The position numbers were made by a program, and so were the translations under genes. A stretch of 37,680 nt of DNA from Peptococcaceae bacterium. Its GTDB lineage: Bacteria; Bacillota; DSM-521; Neomoorellales; Neomoorellaceae. Numbering within the stretch: position 1 is the first letter of the stretch; every line of letters begins with the position of its first letter. This document shows positions 8,261 to 16,473 of this stretch, piece by piece. Location: NCBI GenBank assembly GCA_003509545.1, contig DOLC01000058.1, positions 1-37,680 on the forward strand, written 5' to 3'. Below the pieces are notes generated by a model. It did no database searches and had not been told where the DNA came from. It saw only the letters and a program-made list of their open reading frames with translations.

Positions 8261-8772
8261 AACTTGCCGGTGCAGGATTGGTCATCCTGAGTTGTGGGTT
8301 TTTAGGGATAGGCCTGGCCCAGGCCTACTTCGAGCGGCCCCGCCAACTGCGGACCTTGAGCGCCGCCTTAAAGATGTTGGAGACGGAGATTGTGTTCGGG
8401 GCTACCCCCCTTCCCTTGGCCCTGGCCAGGATAGGAGGGCGCCTGGAGGAGCCCGTGGCCCTTCTTTTCCGGGTGAGCGCCCGGCTCCTCCAGGAGGAGC
8501 GCGGTATCACGGCGGCCGAGGCCTGGGAGGGGGGGTTAGAGGTCCTGCGGGACAAGGGTTCCCTCACCCCCGGGGACCTGGATATCCTGCGTATTCTCGG
8601 CCAGGGATTGGGGGTTTCCGGCCGGGAAGACCAGGCCAAAAACCTCGAACTGGCCCGCCAGCACTTGCACCGGCAGCAGGCCGCCGCGGAAGAAGATGCC
8701 AACCGCCAGGGGAGGATGTGGCGTACCTTAGGTTTCCTCCTTGGTGCGGCGGTAACGCTGCTAATGTACTGA
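8254..8772 (+). CDS. spoIIIAB: Stage III sporulation protein AB
   Basis: This 172-residue protein resembles type II secretion protein F. An N-terminal hydrophobic segment (about 4-22) and a C-terminal one (about 156-171) flank a helical cytoplasmic region. It starts at GTG 8254, overlapping spoIIIAA. The SPxxFP-like identity rests on the FERPRQLRTLSAALKMLETEI segment, typical for SpoIIIAB, and on its position between AA and AC. It is expected to sit in the mother-cell membrane as a platform for the AA ATPase. Confidence 0.93.
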   Translation: MLKLAGAGLVILSCGFLGIGLAQAYFERPRQLRTLSAALKMLETEIVFGATPLPLALARIGGRLEEPVALLFRVSARLLQEERGITAAEAWEGGLEVLRDKGSLTPGDLDILRILGQGLGVSGREDQAKNLELARQHLHRQQAAAEEDANRQGRMWRTLGFLLGAAVTLLMY

Positions 8773-8786
8773 AGGGAGAGAGAACC

Positions 8787-8993
8787 ATGTTGGGCGTCGA
8801 CGTCAGCTTAATTTTTCGCCTGGCGGCCCTGGCAATTATAATTACCATTTTTTACACCTTCTTAAAACAGGCGGGTAGGGATGAATATGCCTATTTGACC
8901 CTCCTGGCCGGCCTGGCCATTGCCCTTCTGTGGGTTATACCGGTGATTATGGAACTGTTCAACGCCGTAAGGGCCGTGTTCCAGCTTTACTGA
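8787..8993 (+). CDS. spoIIIAC: Stage III sporulation protein AC
   Basis: This 68-residue protein has two transmembrane helices (about 8-25 and 36-58). ATG 8787 is preceded by a GGGAGAGAG SD. The open frame runs further upstream, but that part is out-of-frame spoIIIAB sequence. Position and size match SpoIIIAC, a small membrane component of the mother-cell channel. Confidence 0.92.
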   Translation: MLGVDVSLIFRLAALAIIITIFYTFLKQAGRDEYAYLTLLAGLAIALLWVIPVIMELFNAVRAVFQLY

Positions 8994-9038
8994 TCCCCGA
9001 CGCCCGCGGTATCACCCCGCCGGAGGGAGCTGATAGCC

Positions 9039-9428
9039 GTGGAGATATTTCAAATAGTAGGCCTGGGTTTAACCGCCACGCTGATTATAGTGGTTATCCG
9101 CCAGGCCCACGCCCGGGAAACGGCGCTTCTTATCAGCCTGGTGGTGGGCGCGGTTATTTTCCTCCTGTTGGTGGATCGCATCGGAGCAGTGATCCGGGTG
9201 ATTACCGACCTCTCTGACCGGGCAGGTATCAACCGGTTTTACCTTACCACCGTCCTCAAAATCATAGGGATTGCCTATGTGGGCGAGTTCGGAGCCCAGG
9301 TCTGCCGCGACGCAGGGGAAAATGCGGTGGCCGGCAAGGTGGAGTTGGCGGCCAAGGTTTTGATCATGGTCCTGGCCATACCCATTATAGTAGCCATCCT
9401 GGAGAGTATTGTTAAACTCCTGCCTTGA
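9039..9428 (+). CDS. spoIIIAD: Stage III sporulation protein AD
   Basis: This 129-residue membrane protein is related to SpoIIIAC. It has three to four hydrophobic helices and the conserved stretch LKIIGIAYVGEFGAQVCRDAG in the middle. It starts at GTG 9039 after a CCGGAGGGAG SD. It ends 19 bases before the chosen spoIIIAE start. Confidence 0.93.
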   Translation: MEIFQIVGLGLTATLIIVVIRQAHARETALLISLVVGAVIFLLLVDRIGAVIRVITDLSDRAGINRFYLTTVLKIIGIAYVGEFGAQVCRDAGENAVAGKVELAAKVLIMVLAIPIIVAILESIVKLLP

Positions 9429-9447
9429 GGCCGGGAGAGGTGATGGG

Positions 9448-10665
9448 GTGAAAAGCCGGATACTGGCCCTCTTCTTCTCTGTATTGATCCTCCTTTCCTC
9501 CTCCTTTTCAGCAGGGGCGGAGGAAATAGTACCGGTGTTCAAAGAAGAAGAAAACCGGGTGGCGTCGGCCCTGGACAAGTATCTGGAAGAACAAATGCAG
9601 TCCTTAAACCTGGACAGCCTCGACCGGTACCTGCGGGAGCTGGAACGGGAAGTGGGGCATTATATGCCCCTTTTAAGCTGGAACAGGATATGGGAAAGCT
9701 TACGCCGCGGGGACCTGCCGGTCCACCCTGCGGAGCTGCTAGACGGCTTGGGGAGGTACTTCCTGCGGGAGCTCTGGGCCGGGGCCAAGCTCCTCAGCCA
9801 GCTGGTGATCCTGGCCGTAGCGGCCGCCGTGCTGCAGAATTTGCAGTCTTCCCTGGGAGGAGGGAGCGCCGGGAAGCTCGCCCACGGTATAGTGTTTCTG
9901 GCCTTGGCGGGATTGGCCTTAACCTCCTTTACCATGGCCCTGAAGTCCGCCGGAGAGGCCATCGACCGCATGGTGACCTTTTTCCAGTCCCTCTTACCCA
10001 TGCTGGTAACCCTCCTGGCGGCCAGCGGCGGACTCACCAGCTCGAGTTTGCTCCACCCGGTACTCCTTTACAGCCTTACCATAGCCAATACCTTGACCCG
10101 CAATACTATTTTTCCGCTGATTTATTGCGGGGCGGTTTTGGGAGTGGTAGGCCAGATCTCCGACCGGTTTAATATAAGCCGGCTGGCCGCGCTCCTGCGG
10201 CAGTTGTCCCTGGCCCTCCTTAGCCTCATGCTGACGGTGTTCACCGGCGTGCTCTCGGTCTACGGTATTGCCGGTTCTGTAGTGGACGGGGTGGGTCTAA
10301 AGGCGGCGGAATTTGCCACCTCCACTTTCGTTCCTGTAGTGGGCAAAATCCTCTCCGACGCCGTAACCACCGTAGCCGGGACTACCCTCCTCTTGAAGAG
10401 CGCCGTGGGCCTGGGCGGGGTGATAGTGATCTCCCTGCTGGCCGCCTTTCCCATGATAAAAATCGTGTCTCTGGCCATCATCTTCCGGGTGGCCGCTGCT
10501 CTGGTGCAGCCCTTCGGAGAAGACCGACTGCACGACGCCTTGGAAGGCATGGGCGGCGCCCTCCTTCTCATCTTCGCCTGTCTCATAGCCGTCGCCCTGA
10601 TGTTTTACCTGGCCGTCGGGATGGTAGTGTTGTTGGGCAATGTGGTAGTAGCCCTCAGGGGGTAG
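9448..10665 (+). CDS. spoIIIAE: Stage III sporulation protein AE
   Basis: This 405-residue polytopic membrane protein is the largest integral component of the SpoIIIA complex. GTG 9448 gives a classical signal peptide (KSR, then hydrophobic residues to about 24, ending SAGAEE). An upstream in-frame TTG at 9409 lies inside spoIIIAD and is unlikely. After a soluble N-terminal part of about 100 residues come about seven hydrophobic helices. The next gene starts directly after its stop codon. Confidence 0.93.
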   Translation: MKSRILALFFSVLILLSSSFSAGAEEIVPVFKEEENRVASALDKYLEEQMQSLNLDSLDRYLRELEREVGHYMPLLSWNRIWESLRRGDLPVHPAELLDGLGRYFLRELWAGAKLLSQLVILAVAAAVLQNLQSSLGGGSAGKLAHGIVFLALAGLALTSFTMALKSAGEAIDRMVTFFQSLLPMLVTLLAASGGLTSSSLLHPVLLYSLTIANTLTRNTIFPLIYCGAVLGVVGQISDRFNISRLAALLRQLSLALLSLMLTVFTGVLSVYGIAGSVVDGVGLKAAEFATSTFVPVVGKILSDAVTTVAGTTLLLKSAVGLGGVIVISLLAAFPMIKIVSLAIIFRVAAALVQPFGEDRLHDALEGMGGALLLIFACLIAVALMFYLAVGMVVLLGNVVVALRG

Positions 10666-11253
10666 GTGAGATGGTTGCTGCAGGTTATCGGGGAGATAGT
10701 GAGGCAGGTGGCCCTTATAGTCATTCTGGCCGGGCTTCTGGAGATGATGCTTCCCCAGCAGGCCATGAACCGGTACGTGCGCCTGGTCCTGGGGCTCTTT
10801 GTGCTGGTGGCCCTCCTTTCACCCGTGGCCGAAAGGTTCGGCCGGGGGCAGGCTTTGGAAGTCATGGCCTGGGACCTGCGGCCTGGCCGGACGGAGGAGG
10901 GAACGGGGGCCCTGGCGCCGTCCTCCGCCTGGCAAGGGGCTTCCGGGGAGGCGGCCATGGCCCTCTTTAAGGAAAGATTGGGCAGCCAGATGCGGACCCT
11001 CGTAGCCCTGACCCCCGGTGTACGGGAGGCCGATGTCCGGGTGGAGGTGGAGGGGACACCTGCGGACCTGGCCAGGGCCAGGATCAGGAGCGTAGAAGTC
11101 ATAGTAGACTGGGAAGGCGACGCAACGGAGGAGGAGACGTCCGGCCTGCCCGCCGCCCCTGCCTCCGAAGAAGAACTGGTGGCCCGGATAAAACAGACCC
11201 TGGCCTTCTTCTACGGGCTCGATGCCCGAGTAATAACTGTACGAGGGAGGTGA
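10666..11253 (+). CDS. spoIIIAF: Stage III sporulation protein AF
   Basis: This 195-residue protein has two N-terminal transmembrane helices (about 8-24 and 36-52) and a soluble C-terminal domain of the ring-building type found in SpoIIIAF/AG/AH. GTG 10666 follows the spoIIIAE stop without a gap. Its last four bases overlap a possible GTG start of spoIIIAG. Confidence 0.92.
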   Translation: MRWLLQVIGEIVRQVALIVILAGLLEMMLPQQAMNRYVRLVLGLFVLVALLSPVAERFGRGQALEVMAWDLRPGRTEEGTGALAPSSAWQGASGEAAMALFKERLGSQMRTLVALTPGVREADVRVEVEGTPADLARARIRSVEVIVDWEGDATEEETSGLPAAPASEEELVARIKQTLAFFYGLDARVITVRGR

Positions 11254-11258
11254 AGGCT

Positions 11259-11864
11259 TTGGGCAAAGATGAGTTGTGGAAAGGCTTGCGGCTGCCGGGT
11301 AAACCTCCCTGGTATTTATGGGTCGGTGTGGGGGTACTGATCCTAGGGACCCTCTTGATCTCCATCAGTAGTGTATCGCCTCCGGGTGACCTCAGGGGAA
11401 CGGCGTCTCCTCCCGATCCGGGCGAGGCCGGGCGGCAGGGTGTACAGGGCAGCGAGCTCTTTGCCACGGCCCGGGCCCTGGAGGCCGAACTGGAGGAAAT
11501 CCTGGCCAAGGTGGAGGGGGCGGGCCGAGTCAAAGTAAGCGTTGCCCTGGCGGCCACCCCGGTTAGGGAGTATGCTACCAACACCAGGGCCGTCCAGCGG
11601 AGCACGGAAGAAAAAAACCAGTCAGGGGGTACCAGGGTGACCACCGAAACCGATGAAGACGGCCAGCTCGTCCTGGCCCGGACCAGCACCCTACAGGGGG
11701 AAGAACCGGTGGTGGTGCGGGAATCCAAACCGGAGATCCAGGGTGTAGTGGTGGTGGCCGAAGGGGGAAGGGACCCTTACGTGCGGCTCCGGCTTATAGA
11801 GGCCGTCAGGACGCTATGGGCTTTGGCTCCCCACCAGGTTCAGGTGTTGCCCATGGGAAATTAG
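11259..11864 (+). CDS. spoIIIAG: Stage III sporulation protein AG
   Basis: This 201-residue bitopic protein has one membrane helix at about 20-40 and a C-terminal ring-building domain. In Bacillus, SpoIIIAG forms a large oligomeric ring in the intermembrane space. I prefer TTG 11259 because the GAGGGAGG SD (11243-11250) is ideally spaced for it. GTG 11250 overlaps that SD and would add three residues. A long loop rich in Thr/Glu (about 105-155) is typical of the beta-triangle insertion of SpoIIIAG. Confidence 0.92.
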   Translation: MGKDELWKGLRLPGKPPWYLWVGVGVLILGTLLISISSVSPPGDLRGTASPPDPGEAGRQGVQGSELFATARALEAELEEILAKVEGAGRVKVSVALAATPVREYATNTRAVQRSTEEKNQSGGTRVTTETDEDGQLVLARTSTLQGEEPVVVRESKPEIQGVVVVAEGGRDPYVRLRLIEAVRTLWALAPHQVQVLPMGN

Positions 11865-11903
11865 ACTGATGTATCGAGCCTCTAGGGGGAGGTAAGGAAA
11901 GAG

Positions 11904-12521
11904 ATGTGGAAGATCAAAATAAACGATAAAGTGAGGGTTCTGATCGCCCTGGTCTTTACCTTCGGGGTACTGGCTTACATGGTGCAGGGCGAAAAGGAGA
12001 TGGCCGAGTACGGAGGAACGGGGTTGCCTGCCGAAGGGCCGGCGCAGCAGGCAACGGAAAGGTCCGCCGTCGACGCCGCCGGAGGTGTTGTTTCCTCCTC
12101 GGCTTCGGAGGATTGGAACATAAAGGCGCAAGAGGTCCTGGAAGGTGCCGCGGAAAAGGTTGCCGAGGGCGACGCGGCCTTCTTTGTAGAGTACCGCCTG
12201 GAGCGGGACCGCCGCCGCAGCCAGCAGATCGAGCTCTTGAAGCAGATCGTGGATAATCCCAATGCTACGGGAGAAGGCAAGCAGGAAGCTCAGAAGCGGC
12301 TGGTGGACTTGACCCAGCAGATGGACCTGGAGCTCCAGTTGGAAAAGCTCATCGTCGCCAAGGGTTACCGGGAGGCCGCCGTCTTTATCCAGCCTAATGC
12401 GGTGAACGTTATCGTCATGGCCGACCAGTTTACCGAGGAGGACGCCTACAAAATAGGGGATCTGGTTTCCCGTTCCACCGGCCGGCCGCGGGAGCAAGTA
12501 ACTATTATACCCCGGCGGTAA
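11904..12521 (+). CDS. spoIIIAH: Stage III sporulation protein AH
   Basis: This 205-residue protein has one membrane helix (about 10-27), a variable linker rich in Gly, Ala and Ser, and a C-terminal domain ending VNVIVMADQFTEEDAYKIGD. It is the mother-cell partner that zips to SpoIIQ of the forespore; SpoIIQ is not in this window. ATG 11904 is behind GGGGGAGG. It is the last gene of the operon. Confidence 0.93.
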   Translation: MWKIKINDKVRVLIALVFTFGVLAYMVQGEKEMAEYGGTGLPAEGPAQQATERSAVDAAGGVVSSSASEDWNIKAQEVLEGAAEKVAEGDAAFFVEYRLERDRRRSQQIELLKQIVDNPNATGEGKQEAQKRLVDLTQQMDLELQLEKLIVAKGYREAAVFIQPNAVNVIVMADQFTEEDAYKIGDLVSRSTGRPREQVTIIPRR

Positions 12522-12572
12522 CAACACGTCTGCAAGGCCGGTGTCCGGTCCCACATGTCCACCACCCCCTCC

Positions 12573-12834
12573 CTGAGGTATCCCCAGTTTTCGCCGGGGT
12601 GGCCATGCTTTGGCTTGAAAGCGAGCGAACAAGCCTTCGCGGTAGCCAAACTTAACGAGGCCGAAAGCGGAGGCGGACCCGAGGGCATGAGAGACCTGCG
12701 GCCGGCAACTGAGACAGGAGGTCGAATTTGCTGGGAAGTCCGCCTTAAGCTTTTAGGCCGAGCGCTAGTTTGGCCCGCGAGGGAGGCCTTTGCGAGCGTA
12801 AGCCAAAGCAGGCTGAAAAGTGGGGATACGTCAG
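12573..12834. mobile_element. MITE-like inverted-repeat element, complete copy
   Basis: The element ends in CTGAGGTATCCCCAGTTTTC on the left, and on the right in the imperfect reverse complement GAAAAGTGGGGATACGTCAG. Inside, a left arm (12608-12677) and a right arm (12739-12808), 70 bases each, are imperfect reverse complements of one another, around a 61-base loop (12678-12738). It encodes nothing credible. A second copy begins at 37517 with the loop in the opposite orientation and about the same length. Half copies lie at 4377-4444 and 16331-16400. It fills the gap between spoIIIAH and the carboxyltransferase gene. No target-site duplication is obvious. It could be a non-autonomous transposon derivative or a structured intergenic repeat. 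Confidence 0.72.
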
Positions 12835-12884
12835 CCCCCATCCGTGGGGAACAGCAAATATAATGTATACATGGGCCGAATATC

Positions 12885-12914
12885 TTGCTTAGGGAAAGAA
12901 CGTTTCTATATAAT
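12885..12914 (+). promoter_or_regulatory. Putative sigma-A promoter of the carboxyltransferase-accC operon
   Basis: TTGCTT (12885-12890) and a perfect TATAAT (12909-12914) are 18 bases apart. Another TATAAT at 12859-12864 lacks a recognisable -35. Both lie just downstream of the repeat element and upstream of the TTG start at 12991. Confidence 0.6.
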
Positions 12915-12990
12915 AGGACATAGTGTACGCGGCTAACTAAGGGTTGTGGTGGGGCATGCGAAAGTTCCACCAGAGGAGGGGGTAACCGGA

Positions 12991-14829
12991 TTGGCCGGAG
13001 TAAGGATTACCGATACTACGCTACGCGACGGGCACCAGAGCCTATGGGCCACGCGCATGACCCTCCAGGACATGCTACCCGTCCTGGAAAAGCTGGACAG
13101 CGTCGGCTACCATTCCCTCGAAGTATGGGGCGGGGCCACCTTCGACGTCTGCCTGCGCTATTTGGATGAAGACCCGTGGGAGCGCCTGCGCACCATAAAA
13201 AGGTACGTGAAGCGCACCCCCCTTCAGATGCTCCTCCGGGGTCAATCCCTGGTGGGCTACCAGCATTACCCGGACGATGTAGTGACCGCCTTTATCGGCC
13301 GGGCGGTGGCCAATGGGATAGATATCATCCGCATCTTCGACGCCCTTAACGACCTGCGCAACATGGAAGTACCCATCCGCGTGGCCAAGAAGGAAGGGGC
13401 CCACGTCCAGGGGACGGTGGTGTACACCATCAGCCCCGTTCACACCACGGAACACTACTTGGAAGTGGCCCGGGAGCTGGAGGGCATGGGGGTAGACTCC
13501 ATATGCATCAAAGACATGGCCGGGCTACTGACACCCTTTGTGGCTTATGATCTGGTAAAGTTATTCAAGGAAAACTTGCAGGTGCCCGTCCAGCTCCATA
13601 GCCATTATATAGGAGGTTTGGCCCTGGGCGCTTATTTGGAGGCCGCGCGGGCCGGGGTGGATGTGGTGGATACGGCTTCGGTACCCCTGGCCTTCGGTGC
13701 CTCCCAGCCGCCGGTGGAGACCGTCGTCCGGGCTCTGGCCGGAACTCCCTATGATACCGGCCTAGACCTCCACTTGCTCTTCGAGATCGCCGAGTACTTC
13801 GACGACCTCCGCCGGGAGCTGGGTTACGAGCGGGGGGTAACCCGCATAACTGATATGCGGGTTTTTGAACACCAGGTGCCTGGTGGCATGATATCCAATC
13901 TGGTCAACCAGCTCAAAGAACAGAAGGCCGCCCACCGGATTAACGAGGTGCTGGAGGAGATACCCCGCGTCCGGGCGGAACTCGGATATCCTCCCCTGGT
14001 CACTCCCACCAGCCAGATAGTGGGTATCCAGGCAGTACTGAACGTTCTCTTGGGCCAGAGGTATAAAGTGGTACCCGAAGAGGTCAAGAATTATGTAAGG
14101 GGCCTGTACGGCAGCCCGCCCGCGCCCATCAGCGAAGAAGTAAAACGCCGGGTCATGGGTGACGAGGAGCCTATTAAAGGCCGTCCGGCCGACTATTTGG
14201 AACCACGTATGGAAGAGGCGCGGCGGGAAATCGGGGATCTGGCCGAGAGCGAAGAAGACGTAATTTCGTACGCCCTGTTTCCCCAGGTGGCCCGCAAGTT
14301 TCTGGAGAACAGGAGGGCGGGGAAGTTAAACCCCGGAAGGCGTCCGGCGCGGCAGGGGGTTAAGGTTAACGAGGAGGTGAAGGCGGGCATGGATTTGAAA
14401 GAAATTACCCAGCTCATCAAGGCTCTGGAAGAAACCGGGGTTACCGAGCTCAACCTGGAAAGCGAAGGGGTTAAGGTCAGCATAAAGAGGGGGACGGTGG
14501 GCTACCAGCCGGTGGCCGAGGTCGGCCCTCCGCCTGCCCAGGAGCCCGCTCCGGTACCCCTGAAGGAGGACGAGGGGACGGCCGCGGAGGTCATCGAAGT
14601 GCGGGCACCCATGGTAGGCACCTTTTACCGGGCACCTGCCCCGGATGCGCCGCCCTTTGTGGAAATAGGAACCCGGGTGAAGCCGGGGCAGACTCTATGC
14701 ATCATTGAGGCTATGAAGCTGATGAATGAAATTACCGCGGATGCCCCGGGCCGGGTCATAGAAATTCTGGTGGAAAACGGGCAGCCGGTGGAATACGGGC
14801 AAATACTCTTCCGGCTGGCAAAGGAGTAG
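12991..14829 (+). CDS. Biotin-dependent carboxyltransferase fused to acetyl-CoA-carboxylase-type BCCP
   Basis: The 612-residue product has a pyruvate carboxylase/oxaloacetate decarboxylase carboxyltransferase domain (about 1-450). Its TIM-barrel metal site is visible as TTLRDGHQS, CIKDMAG and LHSH. A short linker leads to residues about 467-612, which read as a complete AccB: the helical MDLKEITQLIKALEETG segment, a Pro-rich hinge and a biotinyl domain with EAMKLMN (biotin on Lys576). TTG 12991 has a GAGGAGGGGG SD; GTG 12946 would add 15 residues with no SD. With accC next door it probably makes a two-subunit pyruvate carboxylase feeding oxaloacetate. The order spoIIIA-accB-accC-asp23 usually has a free accB here, so this is a fusion at the accB locus. 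Oxaloacetate decarboxylase is an alternative activity. Confidence 0.85.
   Translation: MAGVRITDTTLRDGHQSLWATRMTLQDMLPVLEKLDSVGYHSLEVWGGATFDVCLRYLDEDPWERLRTIKRYVKRTPLQMLLRGQSLVGYQHYPDDVVTAFIGRAVANGIDIIRIFDALNDLRNMEVPIRVAKKEGAHVQGTVVYTISPVHTTEHYLEVARELEGMGVDSICIKDMAGLLTPFVAYDLVKLFKENLQVPVQLHSHYIGGLALGAYLEAARAGVDVVDTASVPLAFGASQPPVETVVRALAGTPYDTGLDLHLLFEIAEYFDDLRRELGYERGVTRITDMRVFEHQVPGGMISNLVNQLKEQKAAHRINEVLEEIPRVRAELGYPPLVTPTSQIVGIQAVLNVLLGQRYKVVPEEVKNYVRGLYGSPPAPISEEVKRRVMGDEEPIKGRPADYLEPRMEEARREIGDLAESEEDVISYALFPQVARKFLENRRAGKLNPGRRPARQGVKVNEEVKAGMDLKEITQLIKALEETGVTELNLESEGVKVSIKRGTVGYQPVAEVGPPPAQEPAPVPLKEDEGTAAEVIEVRAPMVGTFYRAPAPDAPPFVEIGTRVKPGQTLCIIEAMKLMNEITADAPGRVIEILVENGQPVEYGQILFRLAKE
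14389..14829 (+). CDS. accB: Possible separate BCCP (AccB) from an internal in-frame start
   Basis: Inside the fusion gene, ATG 14389 is preceded by GAGGAGGTGA (14371-14380) at good spacing. A product from it would have 146 residues, the normal AccB length, beginning MDLKEITQLIKALEETG as free AccB proteins do, with the biotin-accepting Lys at position 110. It could be a second product serving acetyl-CoA carboxylase, or only the relic of the ancestral accB start. The reading frame is the same as that of the fusion. Translation from this start is inference. Confidence 0.45.
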   Translation: MDLKEITQLIKALEETGVTELNLESEGVKVSIKRGTVGYQPVAEVGPPPAQEPAPVPLKEDEGTAAEVIEVRAPMVGTFYRAPAPDAPPFVEIGTRVKPGQTLCIIEAMKLMNEITADAPGRVIEILVENGQPVEYGQILFRLAKE

Positions 14830-14835
14830 GGGACG

Positions 14836-16182
14836 GTGTTTAGGAAGGTCCTAATTGCCAATCGGGGGGAGATCGCCGTCCGCATAATCCGCGCCTGCCG
14901 GGAGCTGGAAATAGAGACGGTCGCCGTATTTTCCGAGGCCGACCGGGACGCCCTCCACGTTAAACTGGCCGATGAGGCCGTCTGCATAGGGCCGCCGCCG
15001 GCGGGGAGGAGCTATCTTAACATCCCCAACATCATTGCCGCCGCCCAGGTGACGGGCGCGGATGCCGTACACCCCGGTTACGGTTTCCTGGCCGAGAACG
15101 CCTACTTTGCCGAGATGTGCGCCACCTCGGGCCTTACCTTCATAGGACCCTCGCCCCGGGCCATCCAGCTCATGGGCGACAAGGCCAGGGCCCGGAATAC
15201 CATGCTACAGGCGGGGGTACCCGTGGTCCCGGGCTCCGAAGGGGTGGTAGGGAAGGTGGAGGAAGCCCTGGATATAGCTCGGGAGATCGGCTATCCGGTT
15301 CTGGTAAAGGCGGCGGCGGGAGGTGGCGGCCGCGGCATGCGGGTGGCCCAAAACCCGGCGGAGCTGCGCCAGGCCGTCCAGACGGCCCGCCAGGAGGCGG
15401 AGGCCGCCTTCGGCAACGCCCAGATCTACCTGGAGAAGTACATCGAAGAACCGCGCCACGTGGAGTTTCAGATTTTGGGCGACACCCACGGGAACATTAT
15501 CCACGTGGGAGAAAGGGATTGTTCCCTGCAGCGACGGCACCAGAAGATCCTGGAGGAGGCGCCCTCCCCGGCCCTCACCCCGGAGTTGCGCCGGGCCATG
15601 GGGGAGGTAGCCATCAGGGCCGCCGCGGCGGCGGAATATTTCAGCGCCGGTACGGTGGAATTCCTCTTGGACAAGCACGGCAATTACTATTTCATAGAAA
15701 TGAATACCCGTATTCAGGTGGAACACCCCGTTACCGAGGAGGTCACGGGAATCGACCTGGTTAAGGAACAGATCCTCATTGCCGCCGGGGAAAAACTCTC
15801 GTGCCGGCAGGAGGATGTTCAAATTCGGGGTCACGCCCTGGAGTGCCGTATCAATGCCGAGGACCCGGCCCGCAATTTCCGGCCCTCCCCCGGCCGCGTC
15901 CAACGCTTTCACCCGCCCGGAGGCTTCGGGGTGAGGGTGGACACCGCCTTATACCCCGGCTACGAGATACCGCCCTATTATGATTCCCTCATCGCCAAGG
16001 TGATCGTCTGGGCGCCCAGCAGGCAGGAGGCCATCGCCAGGATGCGCGGCGCCCTGCGGGAGATGGTGGTCGAGGGGGTTACTACTACCATTCCCTTCCA
16101 TCTAAAAATTATGGACAACGCCTTCTTCCGGCGCGGGGAAGTGTATACCAACTTCATCCAGCGGCGCCTACTCGAGGGTTAG
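14836..16182 (+). CDS. accC: Biotin carboxylase
   Basis: The 448-residue ATP-dependent enzyme carboxylates biotin on BCCP. It begins at GTG 14836, seven bases after the previous stop, with MFRKVLIANRGEIAVRIIRA. The ATP-grasp domain shows the glycine-rich loop KAAAGGGGRGMR at about 157-168. The motif HVGERDCSLQRRHQK at about 224-238 and the segment FIEMNTRIQVEHPVTE at about 284-299 are catalytic-site signatures. The end of the gene is typical of stand-alone AccC, with no fused BCCP. It can serve acetyl-CoA carboxylase, the pyruvate carboxylase formed with the upstream fusion, or both. Confidence 0.96.
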   Translation: MFRKVLIANRGEIAVRIIRACRELEIETVAVFSEADRDALHVKLADEAVCIGPPPAGRSYLNIPNIIAAAQVTGADAVHPGYGFLAENAYFAEMCATSGLTFIGPSPRAIQLMGDKARARNTMLQAGVPVVPGSEGVVGKVEEALDIAREIGYPVLVKAAAGGGGRGMRVAQNPAELRQAVQTARQEAEAAFGNAQIYLEKYIEEPRHVEFQILGDTHGNIIHVGERDCSLQRRHQKILEEAPSPALTPELRRAMGEVAIRAAAAAEYFSAGTVEFLLDKHGNYYFIEMNTRIQVEHPVTEEVTGIDLVKEQILIAAGEKLSCRQEDVQIRGHALECRINAEDPARNFRPSPGRVQRFHPPGGFGVRVDTALYPGYEIPPYYDSLIAKVIVWAPSRQEAIARMRGALREMVVEGVTTTIPFHLKIMDNAFFRRGEVYTNFIQRRLLEG

Positions 16183-16330
16183 GAGGAAAGGGGAGGGCCC
16201 CGCCCTCCCTCCTCGGCTTCGCCAAGGCTGCTCATCCGCTCGGACCAAATCGCTCGCGAGGGAGAAATGCCAGCCCGGTGTTTTCATCCTTCTGCTGGTG
16301 CCGTACCGGCGGTATGGATGTCTCCCCCGG
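16183..16330. other. Intergenic region accC-asp23, left part
   Basis: Apart from the hairpin at 16192-16208 I see no gene or motif here. Short stretches such as TCGCTCGCGAGGGAG recall pieces of the dispersed repeat, but they cannot be aligned with confidence. Confidence 0.3.
16192..16208 (+). terminator. GC-rich hairpin after accC
   Basis: GGAGGGC (16192-16198) pairs with GCCCTCC (16202-16208) around a CCC loop, 10 bases after the accC stop. There is no T-run behind it, so termination would be weak. It may only be a stabilising 3' hairpin. Confidence 0.3.
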
Positions 16331-16400
16331 TCAGGCCCGCGAAGGTTTCAGGAGCGAGCGGAAGCCAAGCAGGCCGGGATCAAAACAGGGGATAACTCAG
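16331..16400 (+). repeat. Partial copy (right end) of the dispersed inverted-repeat element
   Basis: The stretch GGCCCGCGAAGG, then GAGCGAGCGGAAGCCAAGCA and GGGGATAACTCAG at the end match the right arm and right terminus of the complete element and the copy at 4377-4444. It is more diverged in the first 20 bases. The left arm and loop are absent. The asp23 promoter starts 12 bases downstream. Confidence 0.65.
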
Positions 16401-16412
16401 GGTTGGAAGTCG

Positions 16413-16441
16413 TTGTGGAGGTCGGATCCCTTTGGTATAAT
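16413..16441 (+). promoter_or_regulatory. Putative sigma-A promoter of asp23
   Basis: TTGTGG (16413-16418) and a perfect TATAAT (16436-16441) are separated by 17 bases, 32 bases upstream of the asp23 ATG. It likely drives the long operon beginning with asp23, amaP and nusB. Confidence 0.7.
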
Positions 16442-16473
16442 ATAGAAAACAGGCAAAGCGAGGTGCGGTGTAG

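Noticed and set aside
12555..12863. A 102-codon frame across the repeat element
   Set aside because: It is the inverted repeat read as protein. The second copy carries indels in the loop, so the frame is not kept.
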